A stretch of DNA of 41,167 bases from Streptomyces bambusae (GCF_020532645.1 NZ_JAJAUZ010000062.1:1-41167); one strand, 5' to 3'; shown: positions 21,686-30,872, numbered from the stretch's first letter. Notes: generated from the sequence alone by a model not told the origin. A program made the numbers and translations.

Positions 21686-24600
21686 TCAGCGGCGCCTCGG
21701 GCGGCGGCGGACCTTCAGTTCCGCGAAGCGCGGGACGTCGCCTTCGCGGAGCCGCTGCCAGGCCTTGCGGTACAGGTCGGCCACCGGCTCCGCCGGCACC
21801 AGCACGTCCAGGCTCGCGGCCCGGCCGGAGAGCAGCCCGTACAGGGGAGCCTTCCACTCCTCCACCGGCAGTGTCGGCGAGGAGACCTCGACCCAGCCGC
21901 CCGGCAGGAACAGGCTCCGGCCGGCCCGGGTCCGGCTCGCCTCCACCACCAGGTCGGTGGCGGCGAGTTCGGCGCGTGCCGCCTTCAGCCGGGCGGGCTT
22001 CCAGCCCGTCCACCGCGCGGTGTTGCGGTCGGTGGGGTCGCACATCGCGAGCAGCATCAGGTACAGCGCGGCGGCGTCCGCACCCAGGCCGTACGTGTCC
22101 GAAGCCTCGGCCACGAGGTCCGGCACCGAGCGCGTCGGATCCTGCGGCCACCAGGTGCCCTGTGCGTCCCGCTCGCCCGCCGCGGGCGCTCCCGGGTCGG
22201 CGAGCAGTGCGGCGAAGCGGGCGTCGCCCACGAGCCGCAGCGCGACCTCCACGGGGAAGGGCTGCTGCCCGGACGCCCGCAGCAGCGGCAGGTACGGGTC
22301 ACCGCCGGCGGAGTCCAGCAGGTGCGGCCGGACGGCCGGCAGCGGACGGTCGTCCGCCGTCGCCATGACCAGGGCCCCGTACTCCTCGAAGGTCTCGGTC
22401 GTGCGCGTCGGGGCACCCGCGGCCTTGCGGAACTCCTTGAGCCCCGTGTACCAGCCCACGCTCAGAATCAGCTCCGGGGCGGCGAGCCTGGTACGGATCT
22501 CGGTGAGGGCCGGGGGCAGCAGGGAACGCAGCGGATCGCCGGCCGGCAGACGGTGGGCCAGCCACGCGATCATCGCGACCGCGCCGGTCAGGACGTCCGC
22601 CGAGAAGGCGTCGCCCGCGGCGCCCTCCCGGGGCACCACGCGGTCGCTCTTCACGTGCCACGGCACATCGGTGCTCAGCGCGCGCGAGGACGCCGGGTCG
22701 AGGACCGCGGACAGGGCGCGCAGAGCGCCCCACTGCCCCCTCACCGCCTTGTGCGCCTCGGTGGCCAGCCACTGGGGAACGGCGACGCGGCGGCCGACCC
22801 GCCGGTTCCACTCCGCGGCGGCGGCGGACACGTCGGGCCCGTCCGTCCACAGCAGGGCCGGGTCCTCGGGCAGCAGAGCGCCGACCACGGCCTGGCGCAC
22901 CTCGCCGGGCACACGGCAGATGTCGTCCTTGGCCACGGCCGCGTCCGCGACCTTGACGCCCAGGACGGTCCGCTGCTCCGCGGTGAGGAAGCTCCGCTCC
23001 CAGGCGTCGACGCCGGGCAGCCCGGCGAGCAGCAGCCGCGCGAGGGCCTCGGACACGCCGGTGAGGCGGGTGAACTCCTCGGCTGCCCCGGGCCACCAGG
23101 GCGCCGGGCCGCGCTCGGCGGCCTCCTTCAGGAAGCGGGTCAGCCAGTCGGCACCGCGCGCGGGGTCGCCCAGCGGCGAGGAGGTCCGGACGGTGTACGG
23201 CCCGGGCACGTCGAACCGGCCGTCCGGGTCGTGCTGGAGCATTCCGATCCGGAAGCCGTCGGGCGTCGAGGTGCATTCCTCGCCGGTGGTGAGGAACGCT
23301 CCCCCGCCGAGCGGGAGCACGCTGCGGTGGTGGGCGTTGTACGTGCTCCCGTCCGGACCGCGGAGGTCCTGCTGGGCCAGGTGCACCGTGGTGCGCCGCC
23401 AGCGGCCGGTCGCCGCGGCGGCCAGGCCCAGCCCGTCGGTCTCGGCCAGGACGGCCAGCAGGGCCTGCCGGTGCTCCTCGCCGCTGGTCGCCACGACCGC
23501 GCGGTAGGCGAGCGCGGCCGGGTGCTCCAGCAGACCCGCCCACTCATGGAGTCGGCCGCCGTACGACAGGCCGGGCATCTCGCAGTGCAGCCGGCCCGGC
23601 ACGGCGGTCGCCCCGGTGTCGGCGACGGCGTCTGCGAAGGCGCGCAGGGCGCCCGAGACGGCGTACGTGTTCTCCGGGTGGCGTACGTAGCGGGGTCGTC
23701 CGGTCAGGCCGCACACCGCGTCGAACAGGACCACGTCGGAAGGGCCGTGCGGGGCCCGGCCCTCGGCCTCGGCGTCGGTCCCCGCCGCCAGGCGGTCGGC
23801 GATGGTCCGGAGCGTGGCGCGCTGGTCGAGGGCGTAGGCGAGCTCCTCGACGACGCCCCGGACCAGCTGCTCGGCGGTGACCTGCGGGAGCGCGGACCGC
23901 ACCAGGGCGGTCAGCCGGTCCGTCACCCGCCGCGCGGTGCCGGTGCCGTTCGTGTCGTCGGTCCGGACCGGGACGAATGCGGCGGCGGAGGCGAACAGCG
24001 CGGACGCCGCCGCCGTGTCCACGGCGCGCAGGGCCAGGGAACCGGCCGTGTCACGGGGGCGCAGGGCGTACCAGTGCCCGGCGGGCGGGAGGTGGTGATG
24101 GTCGCCGCCGCGGCCGGAGCCGGGGTTGGCGGCTCCGGAGGTGGTGACCGCCCCGTCCGGATCGGTGATCCGGAACGTCTGCCAGCACAGCGACAGCGAC
24201 CGCGGCCGGTCGTCGCCGGGGAAGGTGACCGCGGCGAGCGGGAGTTCGCCGCCCTTGGGCACGGTGACGGTGCGTCCGGCGGTGTCGCCCGCCCGCCAGC
24301 CGCCACCGGGCAGCGTGACCACCCGCCAGCCGAGCAGGCCGTCCACGGGCGCGCCGAGGACCGAGCCCTCGCAGCCGGCCGCGGGACGCAGCCAGCTGGA
24401 GTCCTGGCAGAGGGTGCTGCCCTCGGGCTGCCCGTGGAGCGCGTCGGCGAGGAACCCGGGCAGTGAGCGCCTGCCCTGGCTTCCGGTGGCCGGGTCGAAC
24501 TCGACCCAGCCCGGGGGCCGCTCCTCTCCGCGCCAGGCCCAGTACGAGGTGCCGTCGGAGATGGTCGCCCGCTCCACCGGCAGCCGCGTGTCGCCCCGGT

Positions 24601-26704
24601 GGAGTACGCCCTCACCGGTGGCCAGCCCGCCGTCGGGGAGCGGCAGACCGTTCCCCGCGAGGCCGACGCGCCACGGCTGGCCGCCGTTGTCCAGGGTGAA
24701 GACGTCGTCCGGCGCCGTGTGCCAGTACCCCTGCGCGGGACCGCCACCGTGCCAGTGCCGCCAGGTCACCATGAGGGCGCCGTCCACGTACGCGAAGCCG
24801 GTCGAGCGGCGGTCGTCGCCGGGGATGCGCAGGTCGTGGACGAGGACCGTGGAGTCGGCGTCGATCACCCGGACCTGCCGGTTGTTGGCGACGATCAGGT
24901 GCGGCCATGCGGTGACCACGTTGAGGTCCCTGCCGAGACCCCGCGGGTCCAGCTCGGCGAGTGCCTCCTCCCAGGCCGGCCAGGTCAGTTCGGCGAGCAG
25001 GCCGCCGCGCAGGGTGCGGCCGAGCAGGGCGCCGAGGTCGGTGGCGGCCGCGGCGGCCACCTCCTCGGGGGCCAGGGCCAGCGCCTCGGCCGGCAGCCAG
25101 GTGAGCCGCGCCACGGCGTCGGGAAGCACCGGCAGGCCGACGTCGGCGACGCCCCGGGCCACCTTGCGCATCCACTCGGTGAGCATCGGCCGGCCGCCGG
25201 GCGAACCGGCCAGGAGCCGCACGGCATCCCGGTGCGGGTCGCAGTCCGACAAGCCGTCGGCCGCGATATGGAACGCGGACCGGAACCGCTCGTCGGCGGC
25301 GAGGGCCACCAGGTCGCGGCGCTCCTTGGTCCGGGCCCAGCCCTCCAGGTTGAGCACGCCGGGCGTGTTCTGGTCGGCGACCGGGATGCCCAGGGAGAGC
25401 AGCAGGTCGAGCAGGCCGACGTCCTGCAGGCCGATCTTGAGCCCGGATTCGCGCCCGGGTGCGGCGAGTTCGGTACGGAGCCGGTCAGCGGCGCGCTCCA
25501 CCACGTCGAGCAGCAGCGGCAGGCCGGGGTGCCGGCTCCAGTGGTGATGGCGGGCCGCCACGAAGCGTTCGAGCCAGCCGGCGGTGCCGTCGGCGCAGCG
25601 CTCCTCGGGCGGGGCCGTCGGGGAGATCAGGCCGGCCGTGGCGCCCGCCTCGTCGAGGAGGTCCAGCCACAGGCGGGTGAGCTCCTCGTCGTGTCCGGCG
25701 TTCGGCGGCATGAGGGTCAGCAGGGTGCCGCGGACGGACGGCTCGCGTCGGCCCAGCGCGGCCAGCGCCGTCCGGTGGGCCTTCCACCAGCCCGCGCCGG
25801 CGCGCACGGTGGCGGGCAGCGGCAGCAGCTCGGCGAGGTGGTCCTGCTCCGCCACGGCGGGGTCCAGCCCGGCCGCGCGGGCCAGCCGGCGCAGGGCGGG
25901 GGCGACTTGCGAGGAGGGCACCATGCCGCCCGAGGTGCGACGCACGCACAGGCGCCGGAACCGCTCGTAGGCCTCGGCCGCGGGCAGCCGCGCCTCCAGC
26001 TCCTTGGCGTAGGAGACGAGCACGCGCACCGGCAGGGCGCCGGCGAGGGCGAACTCCAGGAAGACGGCGTCGAGCCGGTCCTGGTCCACGGTCAGGCCGT
26101 GCGTCGCCTCGGCCTTGCGGGCCCTGGTGAACAGCTGGGCCGCGAAGGCGGGGTTCTCCACGGTGAGGAAGATCCGCGCGGTCTCTTCGAGGAAGACCGG
26201 CAGGAAGTGCGGGACGGCGCCCGCGAGCCGGTCCGCCAGCTCCTGGCAGGCCTCCATGGCGGCCTTGGGCTTGGTCTTGGCCTGCCGGGTCACCCGGTCG
26301 AGCTCGGGGACGAGGGCGAGGGCGTGGTGGCCGTCCTCGGGGTGGTGGACGAGCACCCACTCGGGGAAGCCGAGCGCCTGGCGGCGGCCGAGGCCGACCA
26401 CGGCGGGCTCGCCGTCCGGCACCAGGCCGAGGAAGCCGGCGGCGAGGTCCTCGGCGACGCCGAGTTCGGCGGCGGCCAGCCGTACGACGACGCGGTCGTC
26501 GGCGAGGGCGGGGTGGCGGTAGGCGCGCGCGGTGAGGCCGACGGCCTCGGGGCCGGCGTCCCGGGTGCCGTGCGGGAGCACCGCACCGGCCTTGAGCAGG
26601 AGTTCGGCTTCGCGGGCGGCGGGGGAGCCGGCGGTGTCGGTGGTCGTCATGGGTGCGTTCTTCTTCGTCGTCGTGGCCGGGTCCGTGGTCGTCGTGGTGC
26701 TCAT
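21686..26704 (-). CDS. 1672-residue protein of the DUF4132/yeh-like set, unknown function
   Basis: This is a very large soluble protein without signal peptide or membrane helices. The first 25 residues are Thr-rich. Residues about 30-620 look alpha-helical and repeat-like. A middle part (about 630-850) is rich in beta strands with many W/G turns (for example LIVANNRQVRVIDADSTVLV and SYWAWRGEERPPGWVEFDP), suggesting a propeller-like domain. The C-terminal half is again mostly helical and ends in a basic KVRRRPRRR tail. I do not recognise a catalytic motif. The ATG at 26704 overlaps the DUF4132 stop by 4 bp and has GAGGAGG upstream; an ATG at 26650 is possible. E. coli YehI is a single long protein carrying DUF4132; here the long helical part and DUF4132 are separate genes. 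Confidence 0.8.
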   Translation of the reverse strand: MSTTTTTDPATTTKKNAPMTTTDTAGSPAAREAELLLKAGAVLPHGTRDAGPEAVGLTARAYRHPALADDRVVVRLAAAELGVAEDLAAGFLGLVPDGEPAVVGLGRRQALGFPEWVLVHHPEDGHHALALVPELDRVTRQAKTKPKAAMEACQELADRLAGAVPHFLPVFLEETARIFLTVENPAFAAQLFTRARKAEATHGLTVDQDRLDAVFLEFALAGALPVRVLVSYAKELEARLPAAEAYERFRRLCVRRTSGGMVPSSQVAPALRRLARAAGLDPAVAEQDHLAELLPLPATVRAGAGWWKAHRTALAALGRREPSVRGTLLTLMPPNAGHDEELTRLWLDLLDEAGATAGLISPTAPPEERCADGTAGWLERFVAARHHHWSRHPGLPLLLDVVERAADRLRTELAAPGRESGLKIGLQDVGLLDLLLSLGIPVADQNTPGVLNLEGWARTKERRDLVALAADERFRSAFHIAADGLSDCDPHRDAVRLLAGSPGGRPMLTEWMRKVARGVADVGLPVLPDAVARLTWLPAEALALAPEEVAAAAATDLGALLGRTLRGGLLAELTWPAWEEALAELDPRGLGRDLNVVTAWPHLIVANNRQVRVIDADSTVLVHDLRIPGDDRRSTGFAYVDGALMVTWRHWHGGGPAQGYWHTAPDDVFTLDNGGQPWRVGLAGNGLPLPDGGLATGEGVLHRGDTRLPVERATISDGTSYWAWRGEERPPGWVEFDPATGSQGRRSLPGFLADALHGQPEGSTLCQDSSWLRPAAGCEGSVLGAPVDGLLGWRVVTLPGGGWRAGDTAGRTVTVPKGGELPLAAVTFPGDDRPRSLSLCWQTFRITDPDGAVTTSGAANPGSGRGGDHHHLPPAGHWYALRPRDTAGSLALRAVDTAAASALFASAAAFVPVRTDDTNGTGTARRVTDRLTALVRSALPQVTAEQLVRGVVEELAYALDQRATLRTIADRLAAGTDAEAEGRAPHGPSDVVLFDAVCGLTGRPRYVRHPENTYAVSGALRAFADAVADTGATAVPGRLHCEMPGLSYGGRLHEWAGLLEHPAALAYRAVVATSGEEHRQALLAVLAETDGLGLAAAATGRWRRTTVHLAQQDLRGPDGSTYNAHHRSVLPLGGGAFLTTGEECTSTPDGFRIGMLQHDPDGRFDVPGPYTVRTSSPLGDPARGADWLTRFLKEAAERGPAPWWPGAAEEFTRLTGVSEALARLLLAGLPGVDAWERSFLTAEQRTVLGVKVADAAVAKDDICRVPGEVRQAVVGALLPEDPALLWTDGPDVSAAAAEWNRRVGRRVAVPQWLATEAHKAVRGQWGALRALSAVLDPASSRALSTDVPWHVKSDRVVPREGAAGDAFSADVLTGAVAMIAWLAHRLPAGDPLRSLLPPALTEIRTRLAAPELILSVGWYTGLKEFRKAAGAPTRTTETFEEYGALVMATADDRPLPAVRPHLLDSAGGDPYLPLLRASGQQPFPVEVALRLVGDARFAALLADPGAPAAGERDAQGTWWPQDPTRSVPDLVAEASDTYGLGADAAALYLMLLAMCDPTDRNTARWTGWKPARLKAARAELAATDLVVEASRTRAGRSLFLPGGWVEVSSPTLPVEEWKAPLYGLLSGRAASLDVLVPAEPVADLYRKAWQRLREGDVPRFAELKVRRRPRRR

Positions 26705-27567
26705 GCCTTCCCGTCCTCCTCGATGCGGCGCCCGGCGTACAGGGCCGCGGCCATCCGCATCCCCTCCGACCAGGCCACCGGCCCGACCTCGCGCAGCGGG
26801 ACCGCCCGGCCCTCCTCGTCCTGCCAGGTCAGGGCGCCGGTCGCGGAGTCCCCGTCCCAGTACGGCTCGCCGATCCAGACGGCTGCCTCCAGGCTCCGGC
26901 CCGCGTCGCGCACGGTGCAGGTGGCGTAGCCGCCGGAGACGCGGTACCCGAGGCCGGTGGCGCGGGCCGCGAGGCGGAACCGGGAGGCGTAGGAGCCGCC
27001 GGCGAATTCGCGCACTTCGGTCGCCTCCGCCCGGAGGTCCGCGGGCCGGGTCCAGGTGGCGCGGTGGATCTGCTCGACCCGCTGCACGATGCCGAGTTCG
27101 GCCGCGAACTCGCGTACGTCCTCCAGGTCGGGCAGCAGCACCGGGTGCGGCAGCGTCACCGTCGCGGCGGACAGCCGTACGGTCTCGCCGTCGAGGTCGA
27201 CGACCTTCAGCTCGCCGGAGGCCCCGACGTCCCGCAGGAAGCCCACCTCGTCCGGGTCCTCGCCGACCACCGCGACGTCCCGCAGCGCACCCTGCCAGGC
27301 CTCGTCCGGCCAGACGCGGGCGATCAGCGCGGTGGGAACGGGCAGCGAGGACACCATCCAGCCGTCCACCTGTGCCACACAGGCGGCCTCGTGGCGCTCC
27401 AGCCATTCGGCCAGGCGGCGCAGCCGGTCCACCTCCGGGTGGTCGCGCAGCGCCTTGGGCAGCGTCTTCAACTGCCGCCCCGCAGACCGCCCGCTCACTG
27501 CGCGTGCCGCCACCCGGCCCTCCACCAAGGCGATTTCATACCCTTCGCCCGTTGCCAGCCAGCCCAT
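26701..27567 (-). CDS. DUF4132 protein (YehI C-terminal-domain type)
   Basis: The 288-residue protein starts MGWLATGEGYEIALVEGRV and contains LKTLPKALRDHPEVDRLRRL, RHEAACVAQVDGWMVSSLPVPTALIARVWPDEAWQGALRDVVV-like sequence, and HPVLLPDLEDVREFAAELGI. This is the DUF4132 domain known from the C terminus of E. coli YehI. The family is sometimes labelled a molybdate regulator (MolR), a name without mechanistic support in this sequence. The ATG at 27567 has an AGGGG-rich ribosome-binding site. It is the first gene of the set and lies 87 bases downstream of a perfect DNA-damage-type promoter motif. The next gene overlaps it by 4 bp, so the two proteins are probably made in equal amounts and act together. 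Confidence 0.85.
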   Translation of the reverse strand: MGWLATGEGYEIALVEGRVAARAVSGRSAGRQLKTLPKALRDHPEVDRLRRLAEWLERHEAACVAQVDGWMVSSLPVPTALIARVWPDEAWQGALRDVAVVGEDPDEVGFLRDVGASGELKVVDLDGETVRLSAATVTLPHPVLLPDLEDVREFAAELGIVQRVEQIHRATWTRPADLRAEATEVREFAGGSYASRFRLAARATGLGYRVSGGYATCTVRDAGRSLEAAVWIGEPYWDGDSATGALTWQDEEGRAVPLREVGPVAWSEGMRMAAALYAGRRIEEDGKA

Positions 27568-27653
27568 CCCCTGCCCCCTCGGTGTGCCCGATCAGTCCCG
27601 GCGCAGCCCGAAACAGGGGGGTTCAGACTCCCCTGAGCTGCGGTATGGGCGAG

Positions 27654-27676
27654 ACAGTAGCGGGCCCCACTGACAA
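27654..27676 (-). promoter_or_regulatory. RecA-NDp/PafBC-type DNA-damage promoter
   Basis: On the minus strand the sequence is TTGTCAGTG, eight bases (GGGCCCGC), TACTGT, an exact fit to TTGTCRGTG-N8-TAnnnT. Transcription would start near 27647, giving a leader of about 80 bases before the DUF4132 ATG. Within that leader, CAGGGG (27614-27619) and CCCCTG (27630-27635) can form a hairpin. The motif is nearly identical to the one at 6083-6105. Confidence 0.87.
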
Positions 27677-27793
27677 CGCCGCTGCCGGACCGTCACCTGG
27701 CAGACCTTCATCAGCGCCGCGGACCCGCGGGGTGACGGTCCGTAGCGGCGGGGCAGTCCTCGGGCGGGCCACCGGGCCCCTGCGTGCTCGTGC

Positions 27794-28930
27794 TCAGGGG
27801 AAGTACGACTCCAGTGCGCCGCGCCGCCGGACGTCGAGGGTCGCGCAGTGGAACGAGCCGCCGAAGGGGGCGTAGTGCATCAGGTCGCACGGGACGGGGT
27901 CGAAGCCCCATCGCTCCAAGGCCCGCAGCATGCCGGTGTGGTGGCGTTCGGCGATGACGCGGTGACCGTCCACGACGAGGACGTTCATGCTCAGCCACTT
28001 GCCGCACAGGGAGGTGATCTTCAGCAGGCGGTCGGGCAGCGGATCGGGCTCCGGGGCGATCAGGACGTCCCATCCGTCGAGGACCGCGGGCAGCCGGTCC
28101 ACGTCCACGTACTCGGGATTGACCAGGACCTTGCCCGGTGCGAGGGGCAGGAACGTCGTGTCGATGTGCATGGGCGTACGGCAGCGGCTCTCGATCTCGT
28201 GGATGCGGTGGCCGGGACCGAGGTGACGGCGCAGCCACTCGATGCCCATGCGATTGGTGACGTTGCTGCGCTGGGCGAACAGGTCGCGGCCGGCGCGTAC
28301 GAAGTCCGCCGCGTCGAACACCGGCTCGAACTCGGTGGTGAGGTAGCGCACCGGTCCGCCGGCCCGGGGGATGCGGTAGTCGTCGTCGAAGAGATCGTCG
28401 GTGAGCTGCGGCTTCGGCGCCGCCGTCCAGCGCGCCCCCCGGCGGAAGTAGTCCTTGATGAGCGCGCGGTAGGAGAAGGCCTCGTAGTAGCGGCAGGGCC
28501 ACGCCATCGGCGTTTCGATGATCTCGTCGCCGATCACCAGGAGGCTGTCGCGCGGGCAGCTGTTGGCGAAACCCCGCGAGGACCAGTCCGGGGTGGCGTG
28601 GCGCCGGCGGTGCTCGACGGGGTCCGGGCGCCTGACGGTCACCCCGAGGGACCGGAGGAGGACGATGAACCGGTCGAGTTCCTCCAGCGCCGGCTCGACC
28701 AGCGCACGGGGGTACGGAAGTCCGGCGACGAGGCCCTGCAGCCGCCCCGCCCAGGTGGGCACGTTGCACGTCACGATCGGATGCCGGGAGGGGAACGTCG
28801 CCCCTTCCAGGCGCCCCACGACGACTTCTTCCAGGGGGTCCCATTCGTTGTGCGAGCAGACCGGCGGTGCCGGGAGACGTGCCGTGACGCCGGCCGCGGT
28901 GTTCGATGGCGATGACATGGGCACCGACAT
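27794..28930 (-). CDS. Glycine amidinotransferase-like enzyme
   Basis: The 378-residue enzyme belongs to the amidinotransferase superfamily, which moves the amidino group of arginine to an amine through a covalent cysteine intermediate. It tracks vertebrate AGAT closely: SHNEWDPLEEVVVGR, VRRPDP, PRDSLLVIGDEIIETPMAWP, FDAADFVRAGRDLFAQRSNVTN, the catalytic His in TPMHID, and the catalytic Cys at about 362 in GGSFHCATLDVRRRGAL. StrB1-type inosamine-phosphate enzymes are relatives, but no aminoglycoside genes are present. The ATG at 28930 has GGGAG eight bases upstream; ATG 28918 is an alternative, as a 12-base unit containing the ATG is duplicated there. It lies 122 bases downstream of the phosphatase gene. 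The likely product from glycine would be guanidinoacetate; the acceptor is inferred. Confidence 0.9.
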   Translation of the reverse strand: MSVPMSSPSNTAAGVTARLPAPPVCSHNEWDPLEEVVVGRLEGATFPSRHPIVTCNVPTWAGRLQGLVAGLPYPRALVEPALEELDRFIVLLRSLGVTVRRPDPVEHRRRHATPDWSSRGFANSCPRDSLLVIGDEIIETPMAWPCRYYEAFSYRALIKDYFRRGARWTAAPKPQLTDDLFDDDYRIPRAGGPVRYLTTEFEPVFDAADFVRAGRDLFAQRSNVTNRMGIEWLRRHLGPGHRIHEIESRCRTPMHIDTTFLPLAPGKVLVNPEYVDVDRLPAVLDGWDVLIAPEPDPLPDRLLKITSLCGKWLSMNVLVVDGHRVIAERHHTGMLRALERWGFDPVPCDLMHYAPFGGSFHCATLDVRRRGALESYFP

Positions 28931-29052
28931 GGGCACCGCTCCCTCGTCCCTGGCAGCCTGCACCGCCCGCAGCGCGCCCGCTGCGCTGCTCCGTCCTCTC
29001 GGACCACGCGCCTGCCCGCCGGGGCGGTCGGTATGCATCCCGCCCGAGGCCG

Positions 29053-30225
29053 TCAGGACGGGTGCCATTCGACCAGGAGGATCGTGGCGTCGTCGCGCAG
29101 CAGGTGGTCCTCGTGGCGCAGGAGGACCTCGACGAGGCGGCGCAGTGCCTCGGGGGCGGATTCCCCGGCCGCCATGGAACGGATGACCGTGTCGGCCAGG
29201 CGCCTTTCGCCGAAGAGGCTGCCGTCGGGGGCGCGGGCTTCGGTGACGCCGTCGCTGTAGATGAGGACGCGGTCCCCGGGCTGGAGGCGTTCGTGGTGCC
29301 GGGTGGGCGGGGCGTCGCGGTGGAAGCCGAGGCCCAGCGGCAGCTGCGGGGCCCGTTCCAGGACGTGGGGCAGGACGTGTCCGTCGCGGATGAGCAGCGG
29401 CGCCGGGTGGCCGCAGTTGATCCAGGCGAACCGGCCGGTGGTGGTGTCGAGGTCGGCGATGACGGCGGTCATCAGCCGGCCGGGGATCCACTGGTCGAGG
29501 GTGCGGTCGATGGTGGTGGCGATGTCCGCCAGGCCGCCCCCGGAACGGCGGGTGGCCCGGCACGCCGCGAGCCCTGCCGCGCTGGCCCCTCCCGACGCGA
29601 GGTCGTGCCCCATGGCGTCCAGCAGGGTCAGATGGAGGGAGCCGTTGGTGAGGTTGTGGTCGAAGGCGTCCCCGCCGATCTCGTACGCCGGCTCCAGCAC
29701 TGCCGAGGACGTGACCGACTCGGTGCCGATGGTCCGCGGCGGCAGGAACGCCCAGAGCAGCTCGGCCTGGAGGGTCATCGCCCGGGACCGCTCCCGGGCG
29801 ACCAGGAGGTCCATGTAGGGCGCCTTCGACATGATCAGCAGGGTGGCCAGGCCCGCCAGGGCCCGGCTCGCCTCCAGCAGCTGCGGAGTGAGGACGGGCG
29901 CGGTGACTCTCATGACGCCGACCCGCTCGACACCGTCGATCATCGGCACCCAGGCCGTACCGCCGTTGCGCGGCTGCTGGACCTGCTGCACGCGGTACGC
30001 CAGCCCGCCCACGGAGGAATCGATGCCCAGAGCCTCCTCGTCCGGCCCGCCCGGGGCGTGCGGCAGGACGAGCAGCTGACGCTGCTGGAGGTCGGCCACG
30101 TACACGAGGGCCCCGGTCAGTCCGAGCCGCCGGCCCGCCTCGCTGATCAGCACGGGGATCTCCCGTGCGGAGACCCGGTGCGACCTGGCCAGCAGCTCCG
30201 CCAGCACCCCCTCGCTCCCTGCCAT
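29053..30225 (-). CDS. GAF-SpoIIE (PP2C-type) serine/threonine phosphatase
   Basis: The 390-residue protein has an N-terminal GAF-like sensor region (about 5-150) with LISEAGRRLGLTGALVYVADLQQRQLLVLP, and a C-terminal SpoIIE/RsbU phosphatase domain. Metal-binding motifs are present: EIGGDAFDH, LLDAMGHDLASG, INCGHPAPLLI, LIYSDGVTEAR and DDATILLVEW. Such enzymes dephosphorylate anti-sigma-factor antagonists in partner-switching control. No kinase or antagonist gene lies beside it, so it acts at a distance. The ATG at 30225 is preceded by GGAG and the longer frame is noise. The amidinotransferase gene follows on the same strand and may be co-transcribed. Confidence 0.92.
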   Translation of the reverse strand: MAGSEGVLAELLARSHRVSAREIPVLISEAGRRLGLTGALVYVADLQQRQLLVLPHAPGGPDEEALGIDSSVGGLAYRVQQVQQPRNGGTAWVPMIDGVERVGVMRVTAPVLTPQLLEASRALAGLATLLIMSKAPYMDLLVARERSRAMTLQAELLWAFLPPRTIGTESVTSSAVLEPAYEIGGDAFDHNLTNGSLHLTLLDAMGHDLASGGASAAGLAACRATRRSGGGLADIATTIDRTLDQWIPGRLMTAVIADLDTTTGRFAWINCGHPAPLLIRDGHVLPHVLERAPQLPLGLGFHRDAPPTRHHERLQPGDRVLIYSDGVTEARAPDGSLFGERRLADTVIRSMAAGESAPEALRRLVEVLLRHEDHLLRDDATILLVEWHPS

Positions 30226-30509
30226 GACCGCTCCGTTCCCCTGCCGTACGCACACGGCCCGCCCGACACCGGCCGGACCCGGGCAACCATCCTCGTCAGC
30301 CCGGGCGCCATCGGCCCGCCCGACACGACGGCAGCGGGTGCCCCACCGGCCGGCCGGACCGGGCTTCGGGATCTGCGGAGGAGGCCGCCGACCGCAGTGA
30401 GGAGCCGGAGGGGGCTGGTGAGGGAGTAGAGGCGCCCCCGGTGGGGGCACGTGGGGGTTGGTGCACTGGGCGGTGGGCGGGAAGGCGCCGACGGGGGAAA
30501 GGGGCAGTG

Positions 30510-30872
30510 GCCCGGGTGCGGCGCCGGCACGTGCCGGGCAGCGAGCACACCACCGACCTCGTCGTCGCGGCCACCGGCTACCGCAACAGGACGCCGGCGT
30601 TCCTCAAGCCCGTGGAAGACCTCGTCCTGCGGGACGCCCGCGGCCGGCCCCGCGTGCGCATCGACCACTCCGTCGAACTCGCGGCCGGCGTGACCGGGCG
30701 GATCCTCGTGGCCAGCGCGGAGGTCCACTCCCACGGAGTCTCCTCGCCCAACCTGGACATCGGAGCCGTCCGCAACGCCGCGATCCTGAACCCGGTCACC
30801 GGACGCGAAACCTACCGCCTGCCGAAACGGAGCGCCTTCACCACCTTCGACGTCCCCGGCCGGACCTCCTGA
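30510..30872 (+). pseudogene. 3' fragment of a siderophore-type lysine/ornithine N-monooxygenase
   Basis: The frame gives SEHTTDLVVAATGYRNRTPAFL, then RPRVRIDHSVELAAGVTGRILVASAEVHSHGV, then LDIGAVRNAAILNPVTGRETYRLPKRSAFTTF. This is the C-terminal third of the IucD/SidA/DesB family, including the D-LVVAATGYR segment that marks the end of the flavin/NADPH region. The FAD GxGxxG and NADPH-binding parts are absent, and sequence before about 30530 is not homologous. The full enzyme has about 430 residues. No iron box is visible here. It is best read as a relic of a lost siderophore pathway. Confidence 0.8.

Noticed and set aside
26701..27567. Molybdate regulator (MolR)
   Set aside because: That name comes from an old genetic label of DUF4132 relatives. 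The sequence shows no DNA-binding or molybdate-binding motif.
21231..27875. Several plus-strand frames of 450-990 codons opposite the large protein
   Set aside because: They are antisense shadows rich in Arg, Ser and Pro with no domain, and the minus strand carries the coherent, coupled genes.
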